Positions 1-7,949 of a stretch of DNA of 58,380 nucleotides are shown piece after piece. The DNA comes from Pseudomonadota bacterium (lineage in GTDB: Bacteria; Myxococcota_A; Polyangia; Polyangiales; Polyangiaceae). How positions within the stretch are numbered: position 1 is the first letter of the stretch; each line of letters begins with the position of its first letter. The stretch spans positions 1 to 58,380 of the forward strand of contig JAEXCN010000365.1 of assembly GCA_023402175.1 (NCBI GenBank), read 5' to 3'. Made by a program: the position numbers and the translations under genes. The notes under the pieces are model-generated. The model saw nothing but the letters and a program-made list of their open reading frames with translations. It had not been told where the DNA came from and made no database searches.

Positions 1-2
1 CG

Positions 3-1346
3 CCCGCTCCGCTCCACGGCGAGGAGCTGCGTACACATTCCGAGATGGTCGTCCGCCCCGGCGACCGCATCCCGTTCGTGGCGCGCTGGGGCGCATCGTA
101 CGACCGTGAAGCTCCGCGTCCGGTCGACGCCGAAGCCGCGCTCGCGCGCACCGAGGAGTGCTGGCGAGGATGGGCCTCACGGTTCGACATCGGAGGTCCC
201 TACGGTGAGGCGATCAAACGCTCGATCCTCACGCTGAAGGCGCTCACGTTCGTGCCGACGGGCGGTATCGTCGCGGCGCCGACGACGTCACTCCCGGAGA
301 GGATCGGCGGGATCCGCAACTGGGACTACCGCTATTGCTGGGTGCGCGACGCGACGATGACGCTCTACTCGCTCCTCAGCGCGGGCTACAACGACGAGGC
401 GCGCGAGTTCCGCGACTGGCTGCTCCGCGCATGCGCAGGCGCGCCCGACCAGCTCCAGATCCTCTACGGCATCGCGGGGGAGCGAAGGCTCAGCGAGGTC
501 GAGCTGCCGTGGCTACTCGGCTACGAAGGAAGCGCTCCGGTCCGCATCGGCAACGCGGCTGCCGACCAGATGCAGCTCGATGTCTACGGAGAGCTCGCCG
601 ATACGCTCTACCTCTCCCATCTGACCGGGCTCAATCACACGGACGAAGGCTGGGCGCTCGAGCGGTCGCTCCTCCGCCACCTCGAGACGGCTTGGCACGA
701 GCCCGATCACGGCATCTGGGAGGTCCGCGGCCCGCGCCGGCACTTCGTCCACTCGAAGGTGATGTGCTGGGTGGCGTTCGATCGTGGCGTGAAGTCGATC
801 GAGAAGTGGGGCCTCGACGGACCTCTCGATCGCTGGCGCGCGGTCCGCGACGAGATCCACCGCGAGATCTGCGACCGAGGCATCGACCAAGCGCACGGCG
901 GGTTCGCGCAGTACTACGGCTCGACCGAGCCCGATGCGAGCCTGCTCGTCCTTCCGATCGTCGGCTTCCTGCCGCCGGAAGATCCTCGAATCGTGCGCAC
1001 GGTGATGAACATCGAGAAGCGGCTCATGACCGACGGCTTCGTCCGCCGCTACATCACCCATCCGGGCGTGGACGGGATGCCCGAGGGAGAAGGCGCGTTC
1101 CTCGCCTGCTCGTTCTGGCTCGTCGATGCGCTCGTCCTGCTCGGACGGTACGAAGAGGCACGCGCCCACTTCGAACGGCTCCTCGGACTGACGAACGACG
1201 TCGGGCTGCTCGCGGAGGAGTACGACTCACGCGGGAAGCGCATGCTCGGGAATTTCCCGCAGGCGCTCTCACACGTCGCGCTCGTCAACTCGGCCCTGAA
1301 CCTCACCCGCCTGCGCGGCCCCGCTCAGCTCCGCGCCTCGCTCTAA
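3..1346 (+). CDS. GH15 family glycosidase (glucoamylase/trehalase-like), 5'-truncated by window edge
   Basis: The reading frame is open to the left edge, so the gene starts outside the window and 447 residues are visible; the ATG at 45 is internal. The protein belongs to the (alpha/alpha)6-barrel GH15 family, whose bacterial members hydrolyse alpha-glucosides or trehalose. Family hallmarks are GGIRNWDYRYCWVRDA around residues 103-118, the DQMQLDVYGE segment, the EGEGAFLACSFW block with the likely general-acid Glu, and the LLAEEYD...GNFPQALSH C-terminal block with the likely general-base Glu. GH15 proteins of this type are about 600 residues, so roughly the N-terminal quarter, the beta-sandwich domain, is missing. 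Substrate cannot be told from sequence. The next gene starts 38 bp downstream on the same strand. Confidence 0.93.
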   Translation, partial: PAPLHGEELRTHSEMVVRPGDRIPFVARWGASYDREAPRPVDAEAALARTEECWRGWASRFDIGGPYGEAIKRSILTLKALTFVPTGGIVAAPTTSLPERIGGIRNWDYRYCWVRDATMTLYSLLSAGYNDEAREFRDWLLRACAGAPDQLQILYGIAGERRLSEVELPWLLGYEGSAPVRIGNAAADQMQLDVYGELADTLYLSHLTGLNHTDEGWALERSLLRHLETAWHEPDHGIWEVRGPRRHFVHSKVMCWVAFDRGVKSIEKWGLDGPLDRWRAVRDEIHREICDRGIDQAHGGFAQYYGSTEPDASLLVLPIVGFLPPEDPRIVRTVMNIEKRLMTDGFVRRYITHPGVDGMPEGEGAFLACSFWLVDALVLLGRYEEARAHFERLLGLTNDVGLLAEEYDSRGKRMLGNFPQALSHVALVNSALNLTRLRGPAQLRASL

Positions 1347-1384
1347 AACGCACCGGCGCGGCGAGTCGGGTTATCGTCACGCGC

Positions 1385-2662
1385 ATGGCTCCGAAGGCGA
1401 AGTCGGAGGTCCTCGAGCTCGCGGGCCGCGAGGTCACGATCTCGAACCCGACCAAGATCTTCTTTCCCAAGCTGCGCCTGACGAAGCTCGATCTCGTCCG
1501 CTACTACGTCGCCGTCGCCGAAGGCGCCGTACGCGGCGTGTACGGCCGACCGATGCTGCTGAAGCGCTTCCCCGACGGCGTGGAGCAGGAGGCGTTCTAC
1601 CAGAAGCGCGCGCCGGCGAAGCGGCCGGACTGGATCGAGGTCGCGACGTTCAGCTTCCCCTCCGGGCGCACGGCCGACGAGATCGTCGTCCGCGACGTCG
1701 CGCAGCTCGCGTGGGTGATCAACCTCGGATGCGTCGATCTCAATGCGCACCCGGTTCGCGCCGAGGACATGGATGATCCCGACGAGCTGCGGATCGATCT
1801 CGACCCCGTGCCCGGCGTTCGGTGGCAGCAGATCATCGACGTCGCGAAGGTCGCCCACGAGGTGCTCGCCGACATGGGCCTCGAAGGCTGGCCGAAGACG
1901 AGCGGCTCGCGGGGTGTCCACATCTGGGTGCGCATCGAGCCGCGCTGGCCCTTCGAGCAGGTCCGCCGCGCTGCGCTCGCGATCGCGCGCGAGGTCGAGC
2001 GCCGCGCGCCGAAGATCGCGACCAGCAAGTGGTGGAAGGAAGAGCGGCACGGCGTCTTCCTCGACTACAACCAGAACGCGCGCGATCGGACGACGTCGAA
2101 CGCCTATTCCGTCCGCCCGACGCCCGATGCGCGCGTGTCGATGCCGCTCTCGTGGAAGGACCTCGAGACGTGCGACCCTGCAGAATTCACGCTGCTGACC
2201 GTGCCGAAGATGTTCGCCGAGCGAGGCGACGCGCACGCGAAGATCGACGACGTGCACTACTCGATCGACAAGCTCCTCGAGCTCGCCGATCGCCAGGAGC
2301 GCGAGGGCGCAGGAGAGGCGCCGTGGCCGCCGCACTTCGGAAAGGCGCCCGGCGAAGCAGCGCGCGTCGCGCCGTCGCGTGCGAAGGGCGCCGCGAAGAC
2401 GCGCCCGAAGCTGCCCGTCCTCGTGATCGCGAGGGCGAAGGCAAAAGCGGACGCGCTCGCGGGCCTCGAGCGCTGGAAATCCCGCCATCCGGACGTCGTG
2501 CCGTACCTCGCGCCCGAAGACATCCTCACGGACACGATGCGCGGCCGTTCGTCCGCGTGGACGCGCATCCGCGTCAACCTGAAGAACGTCCCCGAAGGCG
2601 AACGCCCTGCCGAAGAGCCGCCCGATCCGGACTACGACCCGGCAAGCGAGTGGCACCACTGA
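1385..2662 (+). CDS. LigD-type DNA polymerase/primase domain protein (stand-alone)
   Basis: 425 residues. The protein matches the archaeo-eukaryotic-primase-like polymerase domain of bacterial LigD, which fills gaps and adds ribonucleotides at broken ends during non-homologous end joining. The catalytic block ELRIDLDP gives two metal-binding Asp (138 and 140). SGSRGVHIWVRI (173-184) is the family nucleotide-binding loop and FLDYNQNARDRTT (226-238) supplies the third acidic residue. There is no ligase or phosphoesterase domain. Instead a basic Ala/Lys-rich linker and a C-terminal segment of about 100 residues follow the 300-residue core. The same frame is open far upstream, but the ATG at 1385 begins the conserved N-terminus (REVTISNPTKIFFP). 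It faces a convergent DNA ligase gene beyond a repeat-rich spacer. No Ku gene is in the window. Confidence 0.93.
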   Translation: MAPKAKSEVLELAGREVTISNPTKIFFPKLRLTKLDLVRYYVAVAEGAVRGVYGRPMLLKRFPDGVEQEAFYQKRAPAKRPDWIEVATFSFPSGRTADEIVVRDVAQLAWVINLGCVDLNAHPVRAEDMDDPDELRIDLDPVPGVRWQQIIDVAKVAHEVLADMGLEGWPKTSGSRGVHIWVRIEPRWPFEQVRRAALAIAREVERRAPKIATSKWWKEERHGVFLDYNQNARDRTTSNAYSVRPTPDARVSMPLSWKDLETCDPAEFTLLTVPKMFAERGDAHAKIDDVHYSIDKLLELADRQEREGAGEAPWPPHFGKAPGEAARVAPSRAKGAAKTRPKLPVLVIARAKAKADALAGLERWKSRHPDVVPYLAPEDILTDTMRGRSSAWTRIRVNLKNVPEGERPAEEPPDPDYDPASEWHH

Positions 2663-2685
2663 CGAGAAGGCCTCAGGCTCCGGAC

Positions 2686-2698
2686 TTCAGGCTTCAGG
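2686..2698 (+). repeat. outer inverted repeat, left copy
   Basis: TTCAGGCTTCAGG. Its exact reverse complement is at 3769-3781, next to the stop of the ligase gene. The 6-bp unit TTCAGG occurs twice within the repeat. Confidence 0.75.
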
Positions 2699-2743
2699 AC
2701 CGCAAATGACAAACGGCCGCTGGCCGCTGCGAGAGAGAGGGGC

Positions 2744-2754
2744 GAACCGCCAAG
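2744..2754 (+). repeat. middle inverted repeat, left copy
   Basis: GAACCGCCAAG, followed by a second CCGCCAAGG unit and a CCAAGG/CCTTGG stem-loop (2757-2774). The reverse complement is at 3706-3716. Gaps to the outer pair are similar on both sides (45 and 52 bp). Confidence 0.65.
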
Positions 2755-2891
2755 CCGCCAAGGCCTGATCCTTGGTCTCATCGCGTTGCAGCTCGTCAGT
2801 CCGAGAGCAGCATCGGACGCGCCAAGATCGCTCCGCGGAACATCTCTCGCGCGAAGGCGCAGTCGCAGCGATGAGGCCCACTCGAGAAGAA

Positions 2892-2919
2892 GATTAACAG
2901 GGAGACATGAGACAGGGAG
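2892..2919 (+). repeat. inner inverted repeat, left copy (28 nt)
   Basis: The purine-rich segment begins GATTAACAGGGAGACA. It matches the reverse complement of 3358-3385 at 25 of 28 positions by hand alignment, without gaps. Confidence 0.65.
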
Positions 2920-2971
2920 CCGAGAGGGAGCGGCCTTGCTTCGGTTCCGACCTGGACCCTCGTCGCCTCTC

Positions 2972-2993
2972 GCAAAACGCTGTCGCGTTTTGC
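2972..2993. repeat. hairpin, 9-bp perfect stem
   Basis: GCAAAACGC, loop TGTC, GCGTTTTGC. There is no T-run beside it, and it lies far from both flanking genes, so it is not an obvious terminator. Confidence 0.55.
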
Positions 2994-3257
2994 TCGCAAA
3001 TTTGAGCCTCCGTCTGATCCGGCGAGCTTGTTCCGCACAGGCACTGGCGTCCTTGCCGGCTGCGGGACTCGGACGGAGAGCGGCCCGCGTCACGCGGCAG
3101 CGTTCATCGTCACACGAGCGCGCGTGCGAGGGGGACAGCCGTAGAGATGTCGTCGGCAAGTCGAGCCGCGCTCCTCCTCCCGAAGGTCTCGGGACAAAGC
3201 TTGGAGAGCGCACCGTTTGCGGAACAAGGATGAAGTTCGAAAGAGAGATCTTCCATT

Positions 3258-3308
3258 CCGAACGAAACGTGAAGTGCTCGCGGAGCGAGCGCTTCACGTT
3301 TCGTTCGG
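3258..3308. repeat. 51-nt near-perfect hairpin at the core of the spacer
   Basis: The arms CCGAACGAAACGTGAAG and CTTCACGTTTCGTTCGG (17 bp, perfect) continue through one T-G wobble into a GCTCGC/GCGAGC stem capped by the triloop GGA. The total is 24 paired positions. As RNA or as cruciform DNA it would be very stable. No poly-T follows on either side, so simple intrinsic termination is not the obvious role. Confidence 0.7.
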
Positions 3309-3357
3309 GCCCGACGAGGATCCAGCTGAAGAAAGTGAGGAGGCCCCTCCCTCTGAT

Positions 3358-3385
3358 CTCCGTGTCTCCTGTCTCCCTGTGAATC
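3358..3385 (-). repeat. inner inverted repeat, right copy (28 nt)
   Basis: On the minus strand it begins GATTCACAGGGAGACA and is 25/28 identical to 2892-2919. Together the pair encloses the large central hairpin. Confidence 0.65.
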
Positions 3386-3626
3386 TCGCCTCGAGTCATC
3401 ACGGCCAGCAGTCGATAGAGACGAGAGGACACCTGACGAAACGCTGCGCGACGCTGCGTCGTTTCGCTCGGAGAGGAAGACCTCACTCGTGACCCGCGGG
3501 CATGGTTCCACACGGTGCCGACGTCCTTGCGGAGTGCGATCGTGGCGCTCGCCAGGCCCGCGACTCGGCACGACGCGCCGGGGCCTCCATGCGGTGGAGC
3601 ATGGAAGTAAGATCTCCTTCCTGCGA

Positions 3627-3647
3627 AGGAATCGCGAAGCGATTCCT
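3627..3647. repeat. hairpin with GCGAAGC cap
   Basis: AGGAATCGC, loop GAA, GCGATTCCT: a perfect 9-bp stem. The GCGAAGC cap is a known exceptionally stable DNA mini-hairpin. Confidence 0.55.
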
Positions 3648-3705
3648 GAGCGCCCACGAGCTGCCCGGTCGAGAAAGAGGCGAGACCCCCTTGGCGCCTT
3701 CGCGA

Positions 3706-3716
3706 CTTGGCGGTTC
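3706..3716 (-). repeat. middle inverted repeat, right copy
   Basis: CTTGGCGGTTC, the exact reverse complement of 2744-2754. A degenerate second CTTGGCG unit lies just to its left, as on the left side. Confidence 0.65.
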
Positions 3717-3768
3717 AAATCTCTCGAGGGAGGCGAGAGATCGACGGAAACCCTGATCGCGAAATGAG

Positions 3769-3781
3769 CCTGAAGCCTGAA
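3769..3781 (-). repeat. outer inverted repeat, right copy
   Basis: CCTGAAGCCTGAA, the exact reverse complement of 2686-2698. It ends one base before the stop codon of the minus-strand ligase gene. Confidence 0.75.
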
Positions 3782-3782
3782 A

Positions 3783-4874
3783 TCAGCCGTCGCGATGGCC
3801 GAAGATGCGCTCGATCTCGATGGCCGGCGTGACGTCGAGCTGATCGTAGCGGCACTCGGACGGCGGCTTGTCCGGGCGCCAGCGCTTGAAATGGGTCGCG
3901 TGGCGGAAGCGCGTGCCCTGCAGATGGTCGTAGCCCACCTCTGCGACGCGCTCGAGCCGGAGCGGTTCCCATGAGAGGTCCTTTCCGCGATTCCAGCGGC
4001 TCGTCGCGCCCGGCATCCGGCGGTCGGCCGCGTGCCGGTCGTCCTGCCACTCCGCCCACTCGCGCCACGGATGGTTCTCGCGTGCGCCCTCGCGGAGCGG
4101 CTCGAGCTCCTTCGCGAGCTGCGCGCGCCGCTCTCGCGTGAACGAGGCGCAGATGCCCACGTGGTGCAAGATGCCCTCGCCGTCGTAGAGCCCGAGCAGC
4201 AGCGATCCGACGAGCGTCCCCTTCCCTTCCTTGTACCAGCGGAAGCCGGCGACCACGCAGTCGGCCGTGCGCGCGTGCTTGATCTTCACCATCGCGCGCT
4301 TGTTCGCCAGGTAGCCGAGGTCGAGCGGCTTCGCCATGACGCCGTCGAGCCCGGCTCCCTCGAAGCGCTTGAACCAATCGGTGGCGACGGCCTTGTCGCG
4401 GGTCGCAGGAGTGATGTGAATCGGAGGCTTCACGTTCGCGAGCGCCTTCTCGAGTCGCACGCGCCTCTCGACCTGGGACACCTCGCGGAGATCCTCGTCG
4501 CCGAGCGCGAGGATGTCCCAAGCAACGAACGAAGCCGGCTTCTCTTTCGCCAGCATCTCGACCCGCGACGCCGCCGGATGGATCCGGAGCAGGAGCGCAT
4601 CGAAGTCGAGGACGTTGTCCGTCGCGATGACGATCTCTCCGTCGAGCACGCAGCGCTCGGGCAGGTTCTCCTTGAACGGGCCGGCGAGCTCCGGGAAGTA
4701 GCGGTCGAGGGGCTTCAGATCCCGGCTCTGCGTGTACAGCTTGTCCCCGTCGCGAAACACCATCGCGCGGAAGCCGTCCCACTTCGGCTCGTACAGCCAA
4801 TTGTCCCCATCGGGGATGTCGCTCGCGAGCTTCGCGAGCATCGGCGGGACCGGCGGCTTGAACGGAAGCGACAC
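3783..4874 (-). CDS. ATP-dependent DNA ligase (LigC/LigD ligase-domain type)
   Basis: 363 residues, close to the usual length of stand-alone LigC enzymes. The protein seals nicks through a ligase-adenylate intermediate. Motif I is EPKWDGFR with the adenylated Lys at residue 31. Further nucleotidyltransferase motifs are CVLDGEIV, the EGAGLDGVMAKPLDLGY block (motif IV region) and ANKRAMVKIKH (motif V). The C-terminal part is the OB-fold domain, with the RWYKEGKGTLVGSLLLG segment at its start. The start is GTG at 4874, and a second candidate is the ATG eleven codons in. It is convergent with the LigD-type polymerase, so the two end-joining activities that are often fused in LigD sit side by side as separate genes. 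Without Ku or biochemistry an excision-repair role is equally possible. Confidence 0.93.
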   Translation of the reverse strand: MSLPFKPPVPPMLAKLASDIPDGDNWLYEPKWDGFRAMVFRDGDKLYTQSRDLKPLDRYFPELAGPFKENLPERCVLDGEIVIATDNVLDFDALLLRIHPAASRVEMLAKEKPASFVAWDILALGDEDLREVSQVERRVRLEKALANVKPPIHITPATRDKAVATDWFKRFEGAGLDGVMAKPLDLGYLANKRAMVKIKHARTADCVVAGFRWYKEGKGTLVGSLLLGLYDGEGILHHVGICASFTRERRAQLAKELEPLREGARENHPWREWAEWQDDRHAADRRMPGATSRWNRGKDLSWEPLRLERVAEVGYDHLQGTRFRHATHFKRWRPDKPPSECRYDQLDVTPAIEIERIFGHRDG

Positions 4875-4926
4875 CCGCGAGCTATATCACCGGTCCGCCC
4901 GAAGCGATCGTCCGTGCGCGAGGCGC

Positions 4927-5742
4927 TCACCCCGGGAGGCGCGCAGGGCCCCTGAACCGCTGCACGATCGCGCGCGCGGCAGCTCCGGCGAGGTACGGAA
5001 GATCGTCCACGAAGTACCGCTGGAAGAGGCGCTTCGGCTCCTGCGTGAACCGGTAGAGCCACTCGAGACCCGACTTCTGCAACCAGAGCGGCGCACGACG
5101 CCGGACGCCCGCCGCCATCTCGAACGAGCCACCCACGCCGATCGCGACGGGAACCCCGAGCAGGTCCTTGTTCGCGGCGATCCACTTCTCCTGCTTCGGC
5201 GCGCCGAACGCGACGAGCAGGATGTCGGGCGCGGCCTGGCGAACGATGCGTCGGATCTTCGCCTGCTCCTCCGCCGTGTCGAACGTCTCGAACGGCGGAC
5301 AATACGTCCCGGCGATCCGCGCTCCTGGATGACGTTGCTCGACGACCTCAGCCGCTTTCGCAGCCGCGCCGGGCAGGCCGCCCAGGAAGAAAAGGCGGAG
5401 GTTGGCTTCGCCCGACACCTTCGCGAGCTCCCAGAAGAGGTCACTCCCAGCGACGCGTTCGGGCAGCGGCCCACCTGCCGCGCGCGGGGCGATCCACGAC
5501 AGCCAGACCACAGGCGCGCCGTCGGCAACGACGAGGTCAGCCGTACGGTACGCCGAACGGAAGTCAGGGTCGCGCTCGGCGAGCACGAGATGGTCGAGGT
5601 TGCCGGTGCAAACGTAACGTGCGCGATCACGCTTCTTGGCCATGCGGACGATCCGGCGCACGGCTTCCTTCATCGTGACTCTATCGAAGCTGAGCTCGTC
5701 GACGCTGACGCGCGACGCAAGCGGGAGGACCTGAGCGACCAT
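4927..5742 (-). CDS. WecG/TagA/CpsF family glycosyltransferase (GT26)
   Basis: 271 residues, the normal GT26 length. These enzymes transfer an N-acetyl-mannosamine-type or related sugar from a UDP donor to a polyprenol-linked acceptor at the inner membrane face during polysaccharide synthesis. Typical motifs are TGNLDHLVLAERDPDFRSAY, VVADGAPVVWLSW with the conserved Asp, LLVAFGAPKQEKWI and the GGSFEMAAGVRRRAPLWLQK block. The frame is open for another 67 codons upstream. I chose the ATG at 5742 because it has a GAGGA ribosome-binding site five bases upstream and begins just before the conserved VSVDELSFDRVT; the ATG at 5769 has none. No other exopolysaccharide gene is nearby, so the polymer is unknown. 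Confidence 0.92.
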   Translation of the reverse strand: MVAQVLPLASRVSVDELSFDRVTMKEAVRRIVRMAKKRDRARYVCTGNLDHLVLAERDPDFRSAYRTADLVVADGAPVVWLSWIAPRAAGGPLPERVAGSDLFWELAKVSGEANLRLFFLGGLPGAAAKAAEVVEQRHPGARIAGTYCPPFETFDTAEEQAKIRRIVRQAAPDILLVAFGAPKQEKWIAANKDLLGVPVAIGVGGSFEMAAGVRRRAPLWLQKSGLEWLYRFTQEPKRLFQRYFVDDLPYLAGAAARAIVQRFRGPARLPG

Positions 5743-6242
5743 GATGTTCCTCGAACTTGCGAGGGCCATGCCGAGAAGCACGACCACTGTTTCGACACCA
5801 CCGAGCCACGTCCCACGCTGCCTCCGAGAACTGACGCCCCCGGCTACGCGGCGCTTCCGACCTGAAGCGTAGGCCCATCGTACAACACCAAGGCCGAGGT
5901 CGATCAAGCTGCGCGCGTCACGCACCGCAAGCGATGGCTTCACCCCGCACGGTCGTGTTCGGTCAGAAGCGGATCGTTCGACCCTGGTCGGCGAATGCCC
6001 AGCGAGGCGCTCTCTCGTGTCCCGCTGTCGCCTCGGAAGGCCGAGCTAGGAGGTCATGGTCGCGCTCCGTCGAGCGCGAGCGTTCGACGGAGACAGCTCG
6101 AGCTCGCGGACAGCCAGCTCGAGCTCGAGCGAATCATCGACCTGGATGGGCTGGCATACCCGCCACAGCGTGACCGCTGGGAGCGCTTGCCGCGTGGATG
6201 GGCGCCGGGCGACGGCCGCGCACGTCGGGCCGTCGCTGCCCG
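5743..6242. other. 500-bp intergenic stretch without a supported gene
   Basis: Short frames are present but none has recognisable sequence. It contains a 9-bp perfect hairpin (CTCCGTCGA 6063-6071 / TCGACGGAG 6082-6090) and two nearby AGCTCGAGCT palindromes around 6094-6130. A 67-codon plus-strand frame at 6056 has AGGAGG only two bases before its ATG and overlaps the end of the minus-strand phosphoesterase gene; I do not call it. Confidence 0.5.
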
Positions 6243-6992
6243 TCACGGGAGATCGATGAACCGGATCGGCGTGTCGCCGAAGTGCCGCCGCAGGAGCGGC
6301 AGCGCGACGTTGTAGACGGGCGTGCCGACGCGCGTCTTGCCCTCGAGAGCTCCTCGATGCGCGTGCCCGTGGACGGCGACCGTCACGGGGTAGCGTTCGA
6401 GCGGCTCCTCGAGGCGGCTGCATCCGAGGAACGGAAAAATCTCTTCCGGCTCGCCCATCACCGTCTCTCGGATCGGAGCGTAGTGAAGCAGCGCAACCCT
6501 ACGCGACGTGCGCAGGCGCGCGAGCGCGGACTCGAGCTTGAGGGCTTCGTCGAGCGCCTCCTTCACGAACGTCTTCACGACCGTCTCGCCCCAGGGTCCG
6601 AGGGTGCCTCGCCCGAATCCGCCGCAGAACCCTTTCACGCCGGCGAACCCGACGTCGTCGATCATGAGGCTGTCACCATCGAGGACGCGCACGCCACTTT
6701 CACAGAGCACTTCGGTGACCTTGTCGACGTGACCCGACTCGAAGTCGTGATTGCCGAGCACCGCGATGATCGGGTGCTTCACGACCGACAGCTCGCGGAC
6801 GAGCACATGGGCCTCTTCGACCGTGCCGTAGTCCGTCAGATCGCCACAAAGAAGGAGCACGTCCGCGCGCGCTTCGACCTGGGCCAGCAGCGGGCGCAGC
6901 ACGCCGGCCGACTCCTTCGTGCAATGCAAATCTCCGATCGCTGCGATGCGCATCGGACGTTTCTCGGTGGTGCGGGATTCGGTCTCACTCAT
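6243..6992 (-). CDS. calcineurin-like metallophosphoesterase
   Basis: 249 residues from the ATG at 6992, which is preceded by GGGGAG; a TTG seven codons upstream is less likely. The metallophosphoesterase metal-ligand set is complete and in order: GDLH near the N-terminus, GDLTDYG, GNHDFE, a later conserved His (LLHYAP) and GHAHRG near the C-terminus. The fold hydrolyses phosphomonoesters or phosphodiesters; substrate is unknown. It is transcribed divergently from a nucleotidyltransferase-fold gene 135 bp away, so the two may share a control region. Adding and removing a nucleotidyl or phosphate group would be an attractive pairing, but that is inference. Confidence 0.88.
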   Translation of the reverse strand: MSETESRTTEKRPMRIAAIGDLHCTKESAGVLRPLLAQVEARADVLLLCGDLTDYGTVEEAHVLVRELSVVKHPIIAVLGNHDFESGHVDKVTEVLCESGVRVLDGDSLMIDDVGFAGVKGFCGGFGRGTLGPWGETVVKTFVKEALDEALKLESALARLRTSRRVALLHYAPIRETVMGEPEEIFPFLGCSRLEEPLERYPVTVAVHGHAHRGALEGKTRVGTPVYNVALPLLRRHFGDTPIRFIDLP

Positions 6993-7127
6993 GAGCTCCC
7001 CACGAGAGGGCAACTCACGTACCTCTCGGCCTCACCTCGCTTCGCATTTTCGAGTCCACTCGGGGAAAGCTCCGGGGGGTGCTGCGCCGCGGCGTGGAAC
7101 GGGGCTTGAAGCAGATCGCATTCGCCC

Positions 7128-7949
7128 ATGGCCCAGACGCAGCGAACGCACGTGCCTCTCAGCACTCGCCGGATGGTACGGCCCGTCGCCAGGTTGTTCT
7201 ACGAGGACACCCTCCGGACGTTGACCAACGCGGGCGTTCCTTTTCTCGTCGGAGGTGCGCTCGCGCTCAAGCACTTCGCGGGCATCGCACGCGATACGAA
7301 GGATCTCGACATCTTCCTCCGCAAGCGCGACCTCGATCAAGCGATGGCCGTGCTCTCCGAGGTCGGCTTCGAGACCGAGGTCCTCTATCCACACTGGCTC
7401 GGCAAAGCGTGGTCAGGCCCGCACTTCGTCGACTTCATCTTCGACTCCGCCAACGGCCTCTGCCCGGTGGACGACGCATGGTTCGAGCACGCCGCTCACT
7501 GCACGCTGTGGAACGTGCAGGTGCTCGTCTGCCCCGTCGAGGAGATGATCGTCAGCAAATGCTTCGTCATGGAGCGTGAACGTTTCGACGGGGCGGATGT
7601 GTATCACCTGCTCGAGGCGTGTGGCGCGACGCTCGATTGGGATCGCCTCATCCGGCGATTCGGCGACAACTGGCGCGTGCTCCTCGGGCATCTGATCTTC
7701 TTCTCGTTCGTCTATCCACAGAAGCGGCAGTGCATTCCGCAGCGAGTCATGGACGAGCTGCTCGACCGCGCGAAGCGAGAGCAGCAGCCCGAGGACGTCG
7801 AGGTGTGTCGCGGGACGCTCCTCTCGCGAGAGCAGTACTTGGTCGATCTCCGCGAGCGTGGATACGCCGATGCGCGGGTGACGCCCCACGGCAGCGTCTC
7901 CCAAGAGGACATCAAGCGATGGACGGACGCGATCGGGACCGAGAAGTGA
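7128..7949 (+). CDS. nucleotidyltransferase-fold protein of unknown function
   Basis: 273 residues. The N-terminal part has the minimal nucleotidyltransferase signature: helix, FLVGGALALKHFAG, then RDTKDLDIFLRK, where the two Asp of DLDIF are the expected metal ligands. The pattern resembles the AbiEii/MNT-type superfamily, but the rest is not assignable to a named family. A C-terminal helical segment contains WRVLLGHLIFFSFVYP. The ATG at 7128 is the first plausible start; the Met at residue 16 is an alternative. It diverges from the metallophosphoesterase. Its stop at 7947-7949 directly abuts the stop of the convergent NIF3-like gene with no spacer. No toxin-antitoxin partner is visible next to it. 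Confidence 0.8.
   Translation: MAQTQRTHVPLSTRRMVRPVARLFYEDTLRTLTNAGVPFLVGGALALKHFAGIARDTKDLDIFLRKRDLDQAMAVLSEVGFETEVLYPHWLGKAWSGPHFVDFIFDSANGLCPVDDAWFEHAAHCTLWNVQVLVCPVEEMIVSKCFVMERERFDGADVYHLLEACGATLDWDRLIRRFGDNWRVLLGHLIFFSFVYPQKRQCIPQRVMDELLDRAKREQQPEDVEVCRGTLLSREQYLVDLRERGYADARVTPHGSVSQEDIKRWTDAIGTEK

Larger units (their letters stand above)
2663..3782. other. 1.1 kb gene-free spacer with nested inverted repeats
   Basis: No convincing gene lies between the convergent polymerase and ligase genes. Open frames exist on both strands but lack recognisable motifs, sensible starts or the G/C third-position pattern of neighbouring genes. The spacer is built from paired inverted repeats in mirror order: an outer 13-bp pair (2686-2698 and 3769-3781), a middle 11-bp pair (2744-2754 and 3706-3716) and an inner 28-nt pair (2892-2919 and 3358-3385). 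Several hairpins lie within or between them. It may be a non-autonomous mobile element, a structured RNA locus or an accumulation of dispersed intergenic repeats. Confidence 0.7.

Noticed and set aside
2786..3382. 198-codon frame, and overlapping minus-strand frames, in the repeat-rich spacer
   Set aside because: No ribosome-binding site, no motif, and the frame runs through the hairpins and inverted repeats.
6056..6259. 67-codon frame with AGGAGG upstream
   Set aside because: The AGGAGG is only two bases from the ATG, the product is Ser/Arg-rich without pattern, and it overlaps the phosphoesterase gene on the other strand.
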